DNA of 64,000 bases from Saccharopolyspora rosea (GTDB lineage Bacteria; Actinomycetota; Actinomycetes; Mycobacteriales; Pseudonocardiaceae), in the NCBI RefSeq assembly GCF_025643595.1, contig NZ_CP102826.1, forward strand, positions 4,278,001-4,342,000, read 5' to 3'. This document shows positions 27,352-36,304 of this stretch, piece after piece (position 1 is the first letter of the stretch; every line of letters begins with the position of its first letter). The notes under the pieces were generated by a model. The model searched no databases and was not told the DNA's origin. It saw only the letters and a list, made by a program, of their open reading frames with translations. The position numbers and the translations under genes are program-made.

Positions 27352-29049
27352 TCAGCTCTTCAGCTCCGGGAAGTCCGCCTCGGTGAACTCCCGGACGGCG
27401 CCGTCGTCGGCGTGCGCCGCCTCCTCGCGCCTGCGCAGTTCGACGCGGCGGATCTTGCCGGAAATCGTCTTGGGCAGTTCGGCGAACTCCAGCCGCCGCA
27501 CCCGCTTGTACGGCGCCAGGTGCTCGCGGGCGAAGCGCAGGATCGACAGCGCGGTCCCGGACGTCGGCTCGTACCCCGCCGCCAGCACCACGTACGCCTT
27601 GGGCACCGCCAGCCGCACCGGGTCCGGGGACGGCACGACGGCCGCCTCGGCGACCGCCTCGTGCTCCAGCAGCACGCTCTCCAGCTCGAACGGCGAGATG
27701 CGGTAGTCCGACGCCTTGAACACGTCGTCGGTGCGCCCGACGTAGGTGATGTAGCCGTCGGCGTCCCGCGCCCCCACGTCACCGGTGTGGTAGTGGCCGC
27801 CGCGGGTGACTTCGGCGGTGCGTTCCGCGTCGTCGGCGTAGCCGGTCATCAGCCCCACCGGACGCGGTCGCAGTGCCAGGCAGATCTCGCCCTCCTCGGC
27901 GGGTTCGCCGGTGACCGGGTCGAGCAGCTCGACCTCGAAGCCGGGCAGCGGGCGGCCCATCGACCCGGGGCGCACCGGCTGCCCGGGGGTGTTGGCCACC
28001 TGCACGCTGGTCTCGGTCTGCCCGAACCCGTCGCGGATGGTCACCGACCACGCCCGCCGCACCTGCTCGATGATCTCCGGGTTGAGGGGCTCCCCGGCGC
28101 CGACCACTTTGGACGGCGGATTGTCCAGTCCGGACAGATCTGCCTGGATGAGCATCCGCCAGACGGTCGGCGGCGCGCAGAAACTCGTGACACCGCAGCG
28201 CTTCATCTGCTCCAGCAACCGGGCGGCGTCGAACCGGCCGTAGTTGTGGATGAACACGGTCGCCTCGGCGTTCCACGGCGCGAACACGTTGCTCCAGGCA
28301 TGTTTCGCCCAGCCCGGCGAGGAGATGTTCAGGTGGACGTCGCCCGGCTCCAGCCCGATCCAGTACATCGTGGACAGATGTCCGATCGGGTAGGAGGAGT
28401 GGGTGTGCTCGACGAGTTTGGGCTGCGCGGTCGTCCCGGACGTGAAGTACAGCAGCATCGGGTCGTCGGCGCGGGTGGGTCCGTCCGGGGTGAACTCCTC
28501 GTCCGCTGCGGCGCTGTCGGAATAGGGCAGCCAGCCCGCAACCTGCTCGCCGACGGCGATCCGGGTGTAGTCGCCGGGCACCTCGGCGAACTTCGCCGCG
28601 TCGGCCGAGGTGGTCACCACGTGCCGGACCCGGCCGCGGTCGACCCGGTCGCGCAGGTCCGCCGGCCCGAGCAGCGGGGTGGCCGGGATGACGACCGCGC
28701 CCAGCTTCATCGCCGCCAGGATCGTCTCCCACAGCTCCACCTGGTTGCCGAGCATGAGGACCAGGCGGTCCCCGCGGGCCACGCCGAGCCCGCGCAGCCA
28801 GTTGGCGACCCGGTTGGACCGGCGCGTCATGTCCCGGAAGGACACCTTGGTCTCGGTGCCGTCCTCCTCGACGATCCACAGCGCCGGGCGGTCACCACCG
28901 ATGGTGTCGAACCAGTCCAGCGCCCAGTTGAACTCCTCGGGCCGGGGCCACCGGAACTCCCGGCGGGCCGCCTCGTAGTCCTCCCGGTACCGCAACAGCA
29001 GATCCCGGGCCGCCCGGAACTCCCGCGCACCGTTGGAAACCTCGCTCAC
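27352..29049 (-). CDS. acyl-CoA synthetase, medium-chain (ACSM) type
   Basis: A 565-residue adenylate-forming ligase: activates a carboxylic acid with ATP and joins it to CoA. The P-loop motif LLYFTSGTTAQPKLVEHTH, the GFGQTETS block, the hinge region YTYVGRTDDVFKASDYRISPFE and the C-terminal lysine in LPKTISGKIRR are all present. Overall spacing resembles medium-chain (ACSM) enzymes. Two GTG codons lie 6 nt apart. The inner one (29049) is chosen because AGGAGG sits 6 nt upstream of it and abuts the outer one. No fatty-acid genes are adjacent, so the substrate stays open. Confidence 0.9.
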   Translation of the reverse strand: MSEVSNGAREFRAARDLLLRYREDYEAARREFRWPRPEEFNWALDWFDTIGGDRPALWIVEEDGTETKVSFRDMTRRSNRVANWLRGLGVARGDRLVLMLGNQVELWETILAAMKLGAVVIPATPLLGPADLRDRVDRGRVRHVVTTSADAAKFAEVPGDYTRIAVGEQVAGWLPYSDSAAADEEFTPDGPTRADDPMLLYFTSGTTAQPKLVEHTHSSYPIGHLSTMYWIGLEPGDVHLNISSPGWAKHAWSNVFAPWNAEATVFIHNYGRFDAARLLEQMKRCGVTSFCAPPTVWRMLIQADLSGLDNPPSKVVGAGEPLNPEIIEQVRRAWSVTIRDGFGQTETSVQVANTPGQPVRPGSMGRPLPGFEVELLDPVTGEPAEEGEICLALRPRPVGLMTGYADDAERTAEVTRGGHYHTGDVGARDADGYITYVGRTDDVFKASDYRISPFELESVLLEHEAVAEAAVVPSPDPVRLAVPKAYVVLAAGYEPTSGTALSILRFAREHLAPYKRVRRLEFAELPKTISGKIRRVELRRREEAAHADDGAVREFTEADFPELKS

Positions 29050-29244
29050 GTGCACCCTCCTGGAATCGGCGTCGTCGCCGCCACGTGCGCCTCAACCTAA
29101 TCGCGGCCGCCGTTCGGATCCATGGTGGTTGCTCCGATTTGCGGGCATTGTGTCGGAAGCGTTGACTGTCCGTGCGTTTCTGGTCACTGTTGTCGCTTAG
29201 TGGTGATTTTCCGCCATCGCGGCCGACCGGTTCAGGAGGCACAC

Positions 29245-31077
29245 GTGCGGATCAGTCGCTCGTTCCCCTTGCGCGTCCTACTGCTCACCGCCCTGCTCAG
29301 CACCGCCACCGGAACCCCCGCCCCGGCCGAGGCGACGTGGCGCCCCAAGCAACCGCCGCTGACGACACCGTGGACCGACCAGGTCGGTCCGGGCAACGCA
29401 CTGCCCGAATACCCGCGGCCGCAACTGACCCGGCAGCGCTGGATGAACCTCAACGGCCTGTGGGACTACGCGGGCGGCGGCGAACAGCCGCGCACCACCC
29501 GCGAGCGCATCCTGGTGCCCTACCCGCCGGAGTCGGCGCTGTCCGGGATCCAGCGCCACGACGACCACATGCTCTACCGCCGCACGTTCGACGTGCCGCG
29601 CGACTGGGCCGGGCAACGGGTGCTGCTGCACTTCGGCGCGGTGGACCAGAAAGCGACCGTGTCGGTCAACGGCCGCCGCGTCGCCGAGCACGAGGGCGGC
29701 TACACCGCGTTCAGCGCGGACATCACCGACGCGCTGCGCCCCGGCTCGCCGCAGCGGCTGGAGGTCGCGGTCACCGACCGGAACGACGAAAACCCCTACC
29801 CCGTCGGGAAACAGCGCAACGAACCGGGCGGCATCCTCTACACCGGATCGTCCGGGATCTGGCAGACCGTGTGGCTGGAACCGGTGCCCGCCGCGCACAT
29901 CGACGCCGTCGACATCACCCCGGACGCTGCGGCGGGGGCGTTCTCGCTGACCGCCCGCACCACCGGCACCACCGGCGAACGCGTCGAGGCGGTGGTCACC
30001 GACCGCGACGGGCGCGAGGTCTCCCGCGCCGGCGGACCGGCCGACCGGCCGCTGCGGCTGCCGGTGGACCGCCCGCACCTGTGGACGCCCGACGACCCGT
30101 ACCTCTACGACGTCGCGGTGCGGCTGGTCGACGCGCGCGGACGCACCGTCGACCGGGTCGGCAGCTACGCGGGCATGCGTTCGATCGCACTGGTCCGCGA
30201 CGCGCAGGGCAGACCGCGGATGGCGCTCAACGGCCGCGTCGTGTTCCAGCACGGTCCGCTGGACCAGGGCTTCTGGCCGGACGGGAGCTACACCGCGCCC
30301 ACCGACGCCGCGCTGCGCTCCGACCTGGAGCAGACCAAGCGGTTGGGCTTCAACATGGTCCGCAAGCACGTCAAGGTGGAACCGGCGCGGTGGTACTACT
30401 GGGCCGACCGGCTGGGCCTGCTGGTGTGGCAGGACATGCCGTCGCTGCCCATCGACCTCGCCGAGGCGCCCGGCAGCAACCCGCCGCCGAGCGCCGCGGC
30501 CCGCGAGCACTACCGCGACGAGCTGGTCGCCATGATCGACCAGCTGCGCAGTTCGCCGTCGGTGGTGGTGTGGGTGCCGTTCAACGAGGGCTGGGGCGAG
30601 TTCGACACCGTCCGCGTCGCCGAGCTGGTGCACCGCGCCGACCCGACCCGGCTGGTGGACCCCTCCAGCGGGGTGAACTGCTGCTACTCGCTGCCGGACA
30701 GCGGCGCCGGGGACCTCTACGACGACCACACCTACGTCGGCCCCGGGCGCCCGCCGGTCGAGGGGCGGCGCGCCTCCGTCGACGGCGAGTACGGCGGTCT
30801 CGGCCTCGCCCTGGACGGCCACCTGTGGCCGGGGCGGCCGCAGGCGTACGAGATGACGCACAGCCGCGAGGAACTGACCCGCCGCTACGCCGAGGTCAGC
30901 GACGACCTCGCCGGGATCGTGCGCGACACCGGGCTGTCCGCCGCCGTCTACACCCAGACCACGGACGTGGAGAACGAGGTCAACGGCTTCCTGACCTACG
31001 ACCGGCGGGTGCTCAAGCCGGATCCGGAGGTGGTCGCCGCGCACAACCGAGCGGTGATCGACGCCGGGACCCCGTGA
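29245..31077 (+). CDS. secreted glycoside hydrolase family 2 protein
   Basis: A 610-residue exported beta-glycosidase of family GH2 (beta-galactosidase, glucuronidase and mannosidase relatives). An N-terminal signal peptide (RISRSFPLRVLLLTALLSTA) ends near residue 27. The jelly-roll sugar-binding domain contains the typical RRTFDVP and GAVDQKATVSVNG segments. The immunoglobulin-like domain follows, then the TIM barrel with acid/base WVPFNEGWGEF and nucleophile region SVDGEYGG. GTG at 29245 has AGGAGG 5 nt upstream and gives a clean signal peptide, so upstream in-frame codons are dropped. It precedes a secreted epimerase-like protein, suggesting extracellular glycan use. Confidence 0.9.
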   Translation: MRISRSFPLRVLLLTALLSTATGTPAPAEATWRPKQPPLTTPWTDQVGPGNALPEYPRPQLTRQRWMNLNGLWDYAGGGEQPRTTRERILVPYPPESALSGIQRHDDHMLYRRTFDVPRDWAGQRVLLHFGAVDQKATVSVNGRRVAEHEGGYTAFSADITDALRPGSPQRLEVAVTDRNDENPYPVGKQRNEPGGILYTGSSGIWQTVWLEPVPAAHIDAVDITPDAAAGAFSLTARTTGTTGERVEAVVTDRDGREVSRAGGPADRPLRLPVDRPHLWTPDDPYLYDVAVRLVDARGRTVDRVGSYAGMRSIALVRDAQGRPRMALNGRVVFQHGPLDQGFWPDGSYTAPTDAALRSDLEQTKRLGFNMVRKHVKVEPARWYYWADRLGLLVWQDMPSLPIDLAEAPGSNPPPSAAAREHYRDELVAMIDQLRSSPSVVVWVPFNEGWGEFDTVRVAELVHRADPTRLVDPSSGVNCCYSLPDSGAGDLYDDHTYVGPGRPPVEGRRASVDGEYGGLGLALDGHLWPGRPQAYEMTHSREELTRRYAEVSDDLAGIVRDTGLSAAVYTQTTDVENEVNGFLTYDRRVLKPDPEVVAAHNRAVIDAGTP

Positions 31078-31189
31078 ACCGACCGCAGCACGCGGGCCTG
31101 GGCGCGCGCGGCGCGCAGCGCCTCCGCGGGGGTGGCGGCGAAGAGGCGGGAGGGACACAGTGGACTCATCCGGCGAGGAGGTGCTGGGG

Positions 31190-32224
31190 ATGTCGGGCGC
31201 AGCGCTGAGCAGGCGAGCCGCGCTCGCTGCGGCGGCCACGACGGCGGCGGTCACCGCCACCGGGACGTCCGCGAGCGGCGCGGCGCCGGGACCCGGTCAA
31301 GGCGGACGGGAAACGGCGAACGGGAGGTTGTACGAGATCAGCGCCGGACGGCACCGGGTGGTCGTCGCCGGGGTCGCCGCGACCCTGCTGTCCTGGCGCG
31401 TCGACGGGGTGGAGGTGCTGCTGACGCACGCCGCCGACGACGTCGGCGAGGGCTACCGGGGCAAGACGATCCTGCCGTGGCCCAACCGGATCGACCACGG
31501 CCGCTACACCTTCGGCGGCAAGCAGTACCAGGTCCCGGTCAACGAGCCGGAGCGGGACGCCGCGCTGCACGGGCTGATGAGCTTCGTCGAGTGGCGGCCG
31601 GTGCGGCACCGGCGCGACGGCGTGGTCCTGGAGTACCGGCTCCCGCCGCAGTACGGCTACCCGTTCGAGATGACGTTCCGCACCGAGTACGCGGTGGACG
31701 CTTCCGGGGTGCGGTGCACCTGGGCCGCTCGCAACACCGGCCGCACCGACGCGCCGTTCGGCACCGCCAACCACACCTACGTCGCCGCGCCGGACGGCAG
31801 CATCGACGCGATGACGCTGCGGCTGCCTGCGAGCACCTACTACGTCACCAACGACCGGCTCATCCCCACCGGAACCCGGGACGTGACCGGCACCCAGTAC
31901 GACTTCCGCACCGCGCGGGCGCTGGGCGGGACCAAGATGGACACCGCCTTCACCGGGCTGTCCCGGGAGGCCGACGGTGCCGCGCTGGTGCGCCTCGGCC
32001 GTCCCGGCGGCGTCGACCTCGAACTGCGCGTCGACCGGGCGCACGGCTACCTGCAGGTCTACACCGACGACAGCCCGTCGACGCAGCGCCCGGCCCGGCA
32101 GGGCATCACGGTGGAGCCGATGACCTGCGCGCCCAACGCGTTCGTCACCGGCGACGGACTGGTCACCCTGCGCCCCGGGCAGACGCACCAGGGCACCTGG
32201 AGCTACCGGGCGGCCGACCGATGA
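31190..32224 (+). CDS. exported aldose 1-epimerase-like protein
   Basis: A 344-residue galactose-mutarotase-fold protein with a Tat-type signal (LSRRAALAAAATTAAVTATG). Family features are TILPWPNRIDHGRYTFGG with the substrate arginine, HG in DAALHGLM (catalytic histidine candidate), NHTYV (second histidine) and the C-terminal glutamate block GITVEPMTCAPNAF. It interconverts sugar anomers or binds sugars outside the cytoplasm. Start chosen at the ATG with GAGGAGG 8 nt upstream; a GTG at 31160 with its own GGAGG is an alternative. It follows the GH2 gene by 112 nt and precedes the hydrolase by 16 nt. Confidence 0.85.
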   Translation: MSGAALSRRAALAAAATTAAVTATGTSASGAAPGPGQGGRETANGRLYEISAGRHRVVVAGVAATLLSWRVDGVEVLLTHAADDVGEGYRGKTILPWPNRIDHGRYTFGGKQYQVPVNEPERDAALHGLMSFVEWRPVRHRRDGVVLEYRLPPQYGYPFEMTFRTEYAVDASGVRCTWAARNTGRTDAPFGTANHTYVAAPDGSIDAMTLRLPASTYYVTNDRLIPTGTRDVTGTQYDFRTARALGGTKMDTAFTGLSREADGAALVRLGRPGGVDLELRVDRAHGYLQVYTDDSPSTQRPARQGITVEPMTCAPNAFVTGDGLVTLRPGQTHQGTWSYRAADR

Positions 32225-32240
32225 CCGATACAGTGGCCGA

Positions 32241-33077
32241 ATGGCCGAGTACATCCAGATTCCCACCCCTGCCGGGAAGTTCGACGCGCTGACCGCCGGG
32301 CCCGACGACGGACGCGGAGTGCTGCTGCTGCACGGTTTTCCCGAGGCCGCGGTGCAGTGGAGCGAACAGCTGTCCGTCCTCGGTGATGCCGAGTGCCACG
32401 CGGTGGCCCCGGACCAGCGCGGCTACTCCCCCGGCGTCCGCCCCGAGCAGGTCTTCGACTACCGGATGGAGGAGCTGGTCGGCGACGTGCTGGCCATCGC
32501 CGACCACCTCGGCTGGCAGCGGTTCGACCTGGTCGGCCACGACTGGGGCGCGGCGGTGGGCTGGGCGACCGCGGCGGCGCACCCGGAGCGGCTGCGCACC
32601 CTCACCGCGGTGTCCGTCCCGCACCTCGACCCGCTCAGCGAGGCGGTGCGCACCGACGAGGACCAGCAGCAGCGCTCGGCGTACATGCAGGGGTTCCGCT
32701 CGTCCGGGGCGGAGCGCACGCTGCTGTCCGACGACGCGCGCCGGCTCCGGCAGATCTACGGCCGCGCCGTCCCGCAGCACCACGTGGACGACTACGTGCA
32801 GCGGCTCAGCGAGCCGGGCGCGTTGACCGCGGCGCTGAACTGGTACCGGGCGTCGCGCTTCGGCGGGCGCATCGGCCCGGTCGCGGTGCCGACGCTGTAC
32901 GTGTGGAGCACCGAGGACGTCGCGATCGGTTCGACCGCCGCCCTGGCCACGGCCGAGCACGTCACCGGCGACTACCGGTTCGAGATGCTGGAGGACGTCT
33001 CGCACTGGATCCCCGAGGAGGCCCCGGAGACACTCAACCGCCTCATCCTCGAACACCTCCTCGCCCACCAGGACTAG
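32241..33077 (+). CDS. alpha/beta hydrolase, epoxide-hydrolase type
   Basis: A 278-residue soluble alpha/beta hydrolase. The oxyanion motif is LLHGFPEAAVQW (HGFP) and the nucleophile elbow is VGHDWGAAVGW, with aspartate instead of serine, as in soluble epoxide hydrolases and haloalkane dehalogenases. The acid is in VWSTEDVAIG and the catalytic histidine in DVSHWIPEEAPE. The cap domain is about residues 130-200. The substrate is not predictable. It is the last gene before a MITE whose hairpin is oriented to terminate this transcript. Confidence 0.9.
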   Translation: MAEYIQIPTPAGKFDALTAGPDDGRGVLLLHGFPEAAVQWSEQLSVLGDAECHAVAPDQRGYSPGVRPEQVFDYRMEELVGDVLAIADHLGWQRFDLVGHDWGAAVGWATAAAHPERLRTLTAVSVPHLDPLSEAVRTDEDQQQRSAYMQGFRSSGAERTLLSDDARRLRQIYGRAVPQHHVDDYVQRLSEPGALTAALNWYRASRFGGRIGPVAVPTLYVWSTEDVAIGSTAALATAEHVTGDYRFEMLEDVSHWIPEEAPETLNRLILEHLLAHQD

Positions 33078-33123
33078 GGAGTTCTTCGGGAGTGCTTTGC
33101 GCGCCGGTGCCGGTGGCGGAACC
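33078..33123 (-). mobile_element. left part of an older MITE split by MITE copy A
   Basis: The 30 bases before copy A (GGTGCCGGTGGCGGAACC, then TCA) match the MITE's right-end module in reverse orientation. After copy A the sequence resumes at 33360 with TCAGCGGCCGTCTCG, which is how the module continues in copy B. So an older, decayed element was split by the insertion of copy A. The resumed part fades out near 33405. Confidence 0.6.
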
Positions 33124-33126
33124 TCA

Positions 33127-33359
33127 GTGCCTGTCTTTGAACCTGCTCCCGGAAGGGGCGTGGCAAGCGGCGCCAGCCGCTTTCTCTTTCGGTGAGTACG
33201 CAAGCAACCTGCACCGCCGCGGGTTCTCAGCGGTCGTCTCGCGAGGACAGCCCCTCCGCCGTGTATTGGGCATACAAAAGGAGGGGCTCCCGGAGCCGAG
33301 ACGGCCGCTGAGGTTCCGCCACCGGCACCGCCACCCAAAACGAGTTCAAAGACAGGCAC
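33127..33359 (+). mobile_element. complete MITE (copy A) sharing ends with the IS at 53298
   Basis: A 233-bp non-coding element. Its terminal inverted repeats are GTGCCTGTCTTTGAAC at the left and the exact complement at the right. It is flanked by a 3-bp TCA duplication (33124-33126 and 33360-33362). The IS at 53298-54260 has the same first 14 bases at its ends and the same TNA-type duplication, so its transposase very likely mobilises this element. Inside are a terminator-like hairpin (33165-33182) and a second long hairpin whose outer stem pairs CTCAGCGG (33226-33233) with CCGCTGAG (33305-33312). Confidence 0.8.
33165..33182 (+). terminator. MITE-borne terminator-like hairpin (copy A)
   Basis: AAGCGGC-GCCA-GCCGCTT forms a 7-bp stem with a 4-nt loop, followed by the T-rich run TCTCTTTC. 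It lies 88 nt after the stop of the epoxide-hydrolase-like gene on the same strand. The same hairpin recurs in the other full-length copies. Confidence 0.6.
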
Positions 33360-33407
33360 TCAGCGGCCGTCTCGACTGCGGAAGCCCCTCCTCATGTACC
33401 CGTCCGG

Positions 33408-34301
33408 TCAGGCGGGGTTGGGGAGGGCCTTGCCGAGGAAGGTGACCATGTCCGGCCCGACGGCCTCGAAGACCTCGGGGCCGTGCCCGCCCGGCAGGTA
33501 GGAGACCACCGGGGTGTTGTCGTGGCCGTCGACGAGGCGGCGGGTGCCGTCCAGGAACGGGTCGGCGTCACCGATCCACACGCCGACCGGGACGTCGCCG
33601 AGGTCGGCCAGTCGTTCCAGCGGGTCGTGGGCGCGCCACTCGTCCTCGGTGGCGAAGGCGTCCTTCTCCCGCATGTGGTCCCAGCTGGTCGGCAGCGCCG
33701 GGGCGAGCACGGCGGCGGCCGCGGGCGGGCGACCGGCCAGGTTGCGGTCGGCGGCGTAGTCGAGCGCCCCGAACCCGCCGGTGGAGATGCCCGCCACCGC
33801 GAACGGCAGGCCGTCGTCGTCGGCGAGGCCGCGTTCGCGCAGCCAGCGGGGCACCTCGTCGCGGAGCATGGCCGCCAGATCGCCGTTGCGCGAACCGTCG
33901 GTCCAGTACGGGTTGAACCCGCCGTCGACGACGACGAAGCCGAACGGCGGCACCGATCCCGACGCGTGTTCGCGTTCCAGCGCGGCCAGCGTGCCGTACG
34001 GGATGGGTGTGGGGTGCACGCCGTCCCGGCCGTGCAGGTAGAGCACGACGGGCAGGTTCGCGGTGTCCGGCAGGCCGGTGGGGTGCGCGACGTAGAGCTG
34101 CACGTCGGTGCCCCGGTGCGCGGAGCGCACCTGTTCGGTGCGGACCTCCGGCATGCCCGTGCCGGACGCGGCCGGGTCGACCGCGGGCGGCGGAGCCGAC
34201 GGCCTCGGCGGGGACTGCGGCGCGGAACAGGCGGCGGCTCCGGCCGCCACGACGCCCGCCATCGACAGCAGCCGCCGCCTCCCGAAGGCAGGTCCGCGCA
34301 T
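33408..34301 (-). CDS. Tat-exported lipoprotein esterase (esterase D/antigen-85-like)
   Basis: A 297-residue alpha/beta hydrolase with a Tat lipoprotein signal: FGRRRLLSMAGVVAAGAAAC, lipid attachment predicted at the cysteine near residue 24. A proline-rich linker follows. The nucleophile elbow is AGISTGGFGA (GxSxG), the acid lies near GDADPFLDG and the histidine in PGGHGPEVF. The layout resembles extracellular esterase D or mycolyltransferase-like hydrolases. ATG at 34301 (GGGGAGCG upstream) is preferred to an upstream GTG that would bury the signal. It is convergent with the epoxide-hydrolase-like gene, with MITE copies between. Confidence 0.82.
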   Translation of the reverse strand: MRGPAFGRRRLLSMAGVVAAGAAACSAPQSPPRPSAPPPAVDPAASGTGMPEVRTEQVRSAHRGTDVQLYVAHPTGLPDTANLPVVLYLHGRDGVHPTPIPYGTLAALEREHASGSVPPFGFVVVDGGFNPYWTDGSRNGDLAAMLRDEVPRWLRERGLADDDGLPFAVAGISTGGFGALDYAADRNLAGRPPAAAAVLAPALPTSWDHMREKDAFATEDEWRAHDPLERLADLGDVPVGVWIGDADPFLDGTRRLVDGHDNTPVVSYLPGGHGPEVFEAVGPDMVTFLGKALPNPA

Positions 34302-34426
34302 CGCTCCCCCCCAGTCCACTTGATCCCTCCGCGCCCCGTTCGCCCCACCGTACCGACTCGCCGCGCGCTTGCCGGGGCCACCGGTCACCGGAGAGCATGG
34401 CGGCAAGATCGAGCGAGGAGCGGCAC

Positions 34427-35971
34427 GTGAAGGGTTCCGAGAGCCTGCTGACCACGGCGCGGACGTGTGGTGTGGAGATCTGCTTCGCCAACCCCGGCAC
34501 CACCGAGATGCCGTTGGTGGAAGCGTTCGACGTGATCCCCGGCATCCGCACGGTGCTGGCGCTGGCCGAGGGCGTGGTGACGGGCGCGGCGGACGGCTAC
34601 GCGCGGATGACCGGAACGCCCGCGATGACGCTGCTGCACCTGGGCCCGGGGCTGGCCAACGGCATCGCCAACCTGCACAACGCGCGACGCGCGCACACCC
34701 CGGTGCTCACCGTCGTCGGCGAGCACGCCTCCTGGCACCAGGCCGCGGACGCGCCGCTGGCCAGCGACATCGAGTCGCTGGCCCGGCCGGTCTCCGGCTG
34801 GGTGGGGCGCACCTCGTCGGCGGCCGCGGCCGCCGAGGAGTTCGTCGCGGCCCGCCAGGCGGCGCTGCGCGACCGGTTGCCCGCGACGCTGATCGCCGCC
34901 GCGGACCACATGTGGGGCGAGGGCGGGGTGCCCGCCGACGTCCCCGCCGCGCCGCGACCGCCCGAAGTGGACTCCCAGCGCGTCGACGAGGTCGCGAAGC
35001 TGTTCGCCGAGGGGCGCGGGAAGGTCGGCCTGCTGCTGGGCGGGGACGCCCTGACCGCCGAGGGCATCCGCGACGCCGCCCGGGTCGCGGCCGCGGCGGG
35101 CGGCGAGGTCCTCGTCGAGCGCTCGCCCGCGCGGGTGGAACGCGGACCGGGCATCCCGGTCGTCCGGGGGATCCCGTACTTCCCGGAGGACGTGCTCGAC
35201 GCGTTGGACGGCTTCGCGCACCTGGTGCTGGTGGGCACGCGGACGCCGGTGTCGTTCTTCGGGTACCAGGGCATGCCGAGCGTCCCGGTGCCGAAGGGCA
35301 CCCGGGTGCACGTGCTGGCCGAGCGCGGCGAGGACGCCGCGGGCGCGCTGCGCGCCCTGGTGGAGGCGACCGGCAGCTCGGCGGTGGAACCGCCCGACGG
35401 CGAGCGTCCGGAGCCGACGGCGCCGGAGGGCCCGCTGTCGGCGTCGGCGCTCGCGGCCGCGATCGTGCTGACCCAGCCGGACAACGCGATCGTGGTCAAC
35501 GAGGGCGTGTCCGCGTCGGCGGCCTACCCGGCGGCGGCGGTCAGCGCGCCGCCGCACACCGAGCTGACCAACACCGGCGGCGCGATCGGCATGGGCCTGC
35601 CCGCCGCCACCGGCGCCGCGCTGGCCTGCCCGGACCGGCCGGTGATCGCCTTCCAGGCCGACGGCAGCGCCGCCTACACCGCGCAGGCGCTGTGGACGCA
35701 CGCCAGGGAGGGCCTGGACGTCACCACGGTGCTGTGCGCGAACTCGCGGTACCGCATCCTGCAGGCCGAGCTGCGGCGCGCCGGGATCACCGAGCCGGGC
35801 CCGGCGGCCGCGGGCATGACGGGGCTCGACGACCCCGCGCTGGACTGGACCGCGCTCGCGCGCGGTTTCGGCGTTCCGGCGACGCGGGCGACCACCGGGG
35901 AGGAGTTGGTGGCCGCGCTCCGCCGCGCGCACGCCGAGCCCGGACCACACCTGGTCGAAGCCGTCCTGTGA
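34427..35971 (+). CDS. thiamine-diphosphate enzyme, acetolactate-synthase-like
   Basis: A 514-residue member of the acetolactate synthase/benzoylformate decarboxylase superfamily. The N-terminal Pyr domain has the activating glutamate in LALAEGVVTGAADGYARM. The central domain is nucleotide-binding-like. The C-terminal PP domain has the cofactor motif FQADGSAAYTAQALWTHAREG...CANSRY, where the usual GDG is ADG. No regulatory small subunit is adjacent, so it is unlikely to be the biosynthetic IlvB; a decarboxylase or carboligase of unknown substrate fits better. GTG at 34427 has GAGGAG 6 nt upstream and gives the family's usual N-terminus. Its TGA stop abuts a MITE. Confidence 0.85.
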   Translation: MKGSESLLTTARTCGVEICFANPGTTEMPLVEAFDVIPGIRTVLALAEGVVTGAADGYARMTGTPAMTLLHLGPGLANGIANLHNARRAHTPVLTVVGEHASWHQAADAPLASDIESLARPVSGWVGRTSSAAAAAEEFVAARQAALRDRLPATLIAAADHMWGEGGVPADVPAAPRPPEVDSQRVDEVAKLFAEGRGKVGLLLGGDALTAEGIRDAARVAAAAGGEVLVERSPARVERGPGIPVVRGIPYFPEDVLDALDGFAHLVLVGTRTPVSFFGYQGMPSVPVPKGTRVHVLAERGEDAAGALRALVEATGSSAVEPPDGERPEPTAPEGPLSASALAAAIVLTQPDNAIVVNEGVSASAAYPAAAVSAPPHTELTNTGGAIGMGLPAATGAALACPDRPVIAFQADGSAAYTAQALWTHAREGLDVTTVLCANSRYRILQAELRRAGITEPGPAAAGMTGLDDPALDWTALARGFGVPATRATTGEELVAALRRAHAEPGPHLVEAVL

Positions 35972-36208
35972 CCTGGCTGTCCTTGCAGCTCGTCTTGCGT
36001 GGCGGTGCCGGGAGCGGAACCTCAGCGGCCGTCTCGGCTCCGGGAGCCCCGACATCATGTAGCCCCCCCTACACCACGTCGGGGCTGTCCTCGCGAGACG
36101 ACCGCTGAGAACCCGCGGCGGTGCCGGTTGCTTGCGTACTCACCGAAAGAGAAAGCGGCTGGCGCCGCTTGCCACGACCCTTCCGCAAGCAGGTTCGAAG
36201 ACAGGCAC
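35972..36208 (-). mobile_element. MITE copy B, reverse orientation
   Basis: A ~237-bp element matching copy A end to end in reverse, more diverged. The terminal sequence GTTCGAAGACAGGCAC lies at the right (36193-36208) and a decayed partner at the left. The terminator hairpin (36153-36170 on the minus strand) is intact. The central stem is kept although its bases differ from copy A (AGCCCCGAC/GTCGGGGCT instead of AGCCCCTCC/GGAGGGGCT). A TCA follows the right end. The left end abuts the TGA stop of the thiamine-enzyme gene. Confidence 0.75.
36153..36170 (-). terminator. MITE-borne terminator-like hairpin (copy B)
   Basis: On the minus strand AAGCGGC-GCCA-GCCGCTT followed by TCTCTTTC, about 135 nt beyond the stop of the response regulator gene that is read on that strand. 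Confidence 0.55.
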
Positions 36209-36218
36209 TCAGCGGCGG

Positions 36219-36304
36219 TGCCGACTGCGAGACCACTCACCGAAAGAGAAAGCGGCTGGCGCCGCTTGCCACGACCGTTGCGGGAGCGGGTTCGAAGACG
36301 GCGC
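36219..36304 (-). mobile_element. partial second MITE copy (B2)
   Basis: A truncated repeat of the MITE's left third, again in reverse. It contains the hairpin (36250-36267) with T-rich tail and a terminal GGTTCGAAGACGGCGC. The end meets TCA at 36305-36307, which is the minus-strand TGA stop codon of the response regulator. Copies B and B2 are therefore in tandem, each supplying a terminator-like hairpin after the same gene. Confidence 0.7.

Noticed and set aside
26948-27706. Possible plus-strand gene in the leader region before the betaine operon
   Set aside because: It has no ribosome binding site, crosses a terminator hairpin and a MITE remnant and runs antisense into the acyl-CoA synthetase.
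34427-35971. Calling the thiamine enzyme IlvB (biosynthetic acetolactate synthase)
   Set aside because: No IlvN or IlvC neighbour, altered cofactor motif (ADG) and generic superfamily features only.
33078-36304. CRISPR array suspected from repeated sequence blocks
   Set aside because: The repeats are long, few, inverted in some copies and flanked by TNA duplications, which fits MITEs and not regularly spaced direct repeats.
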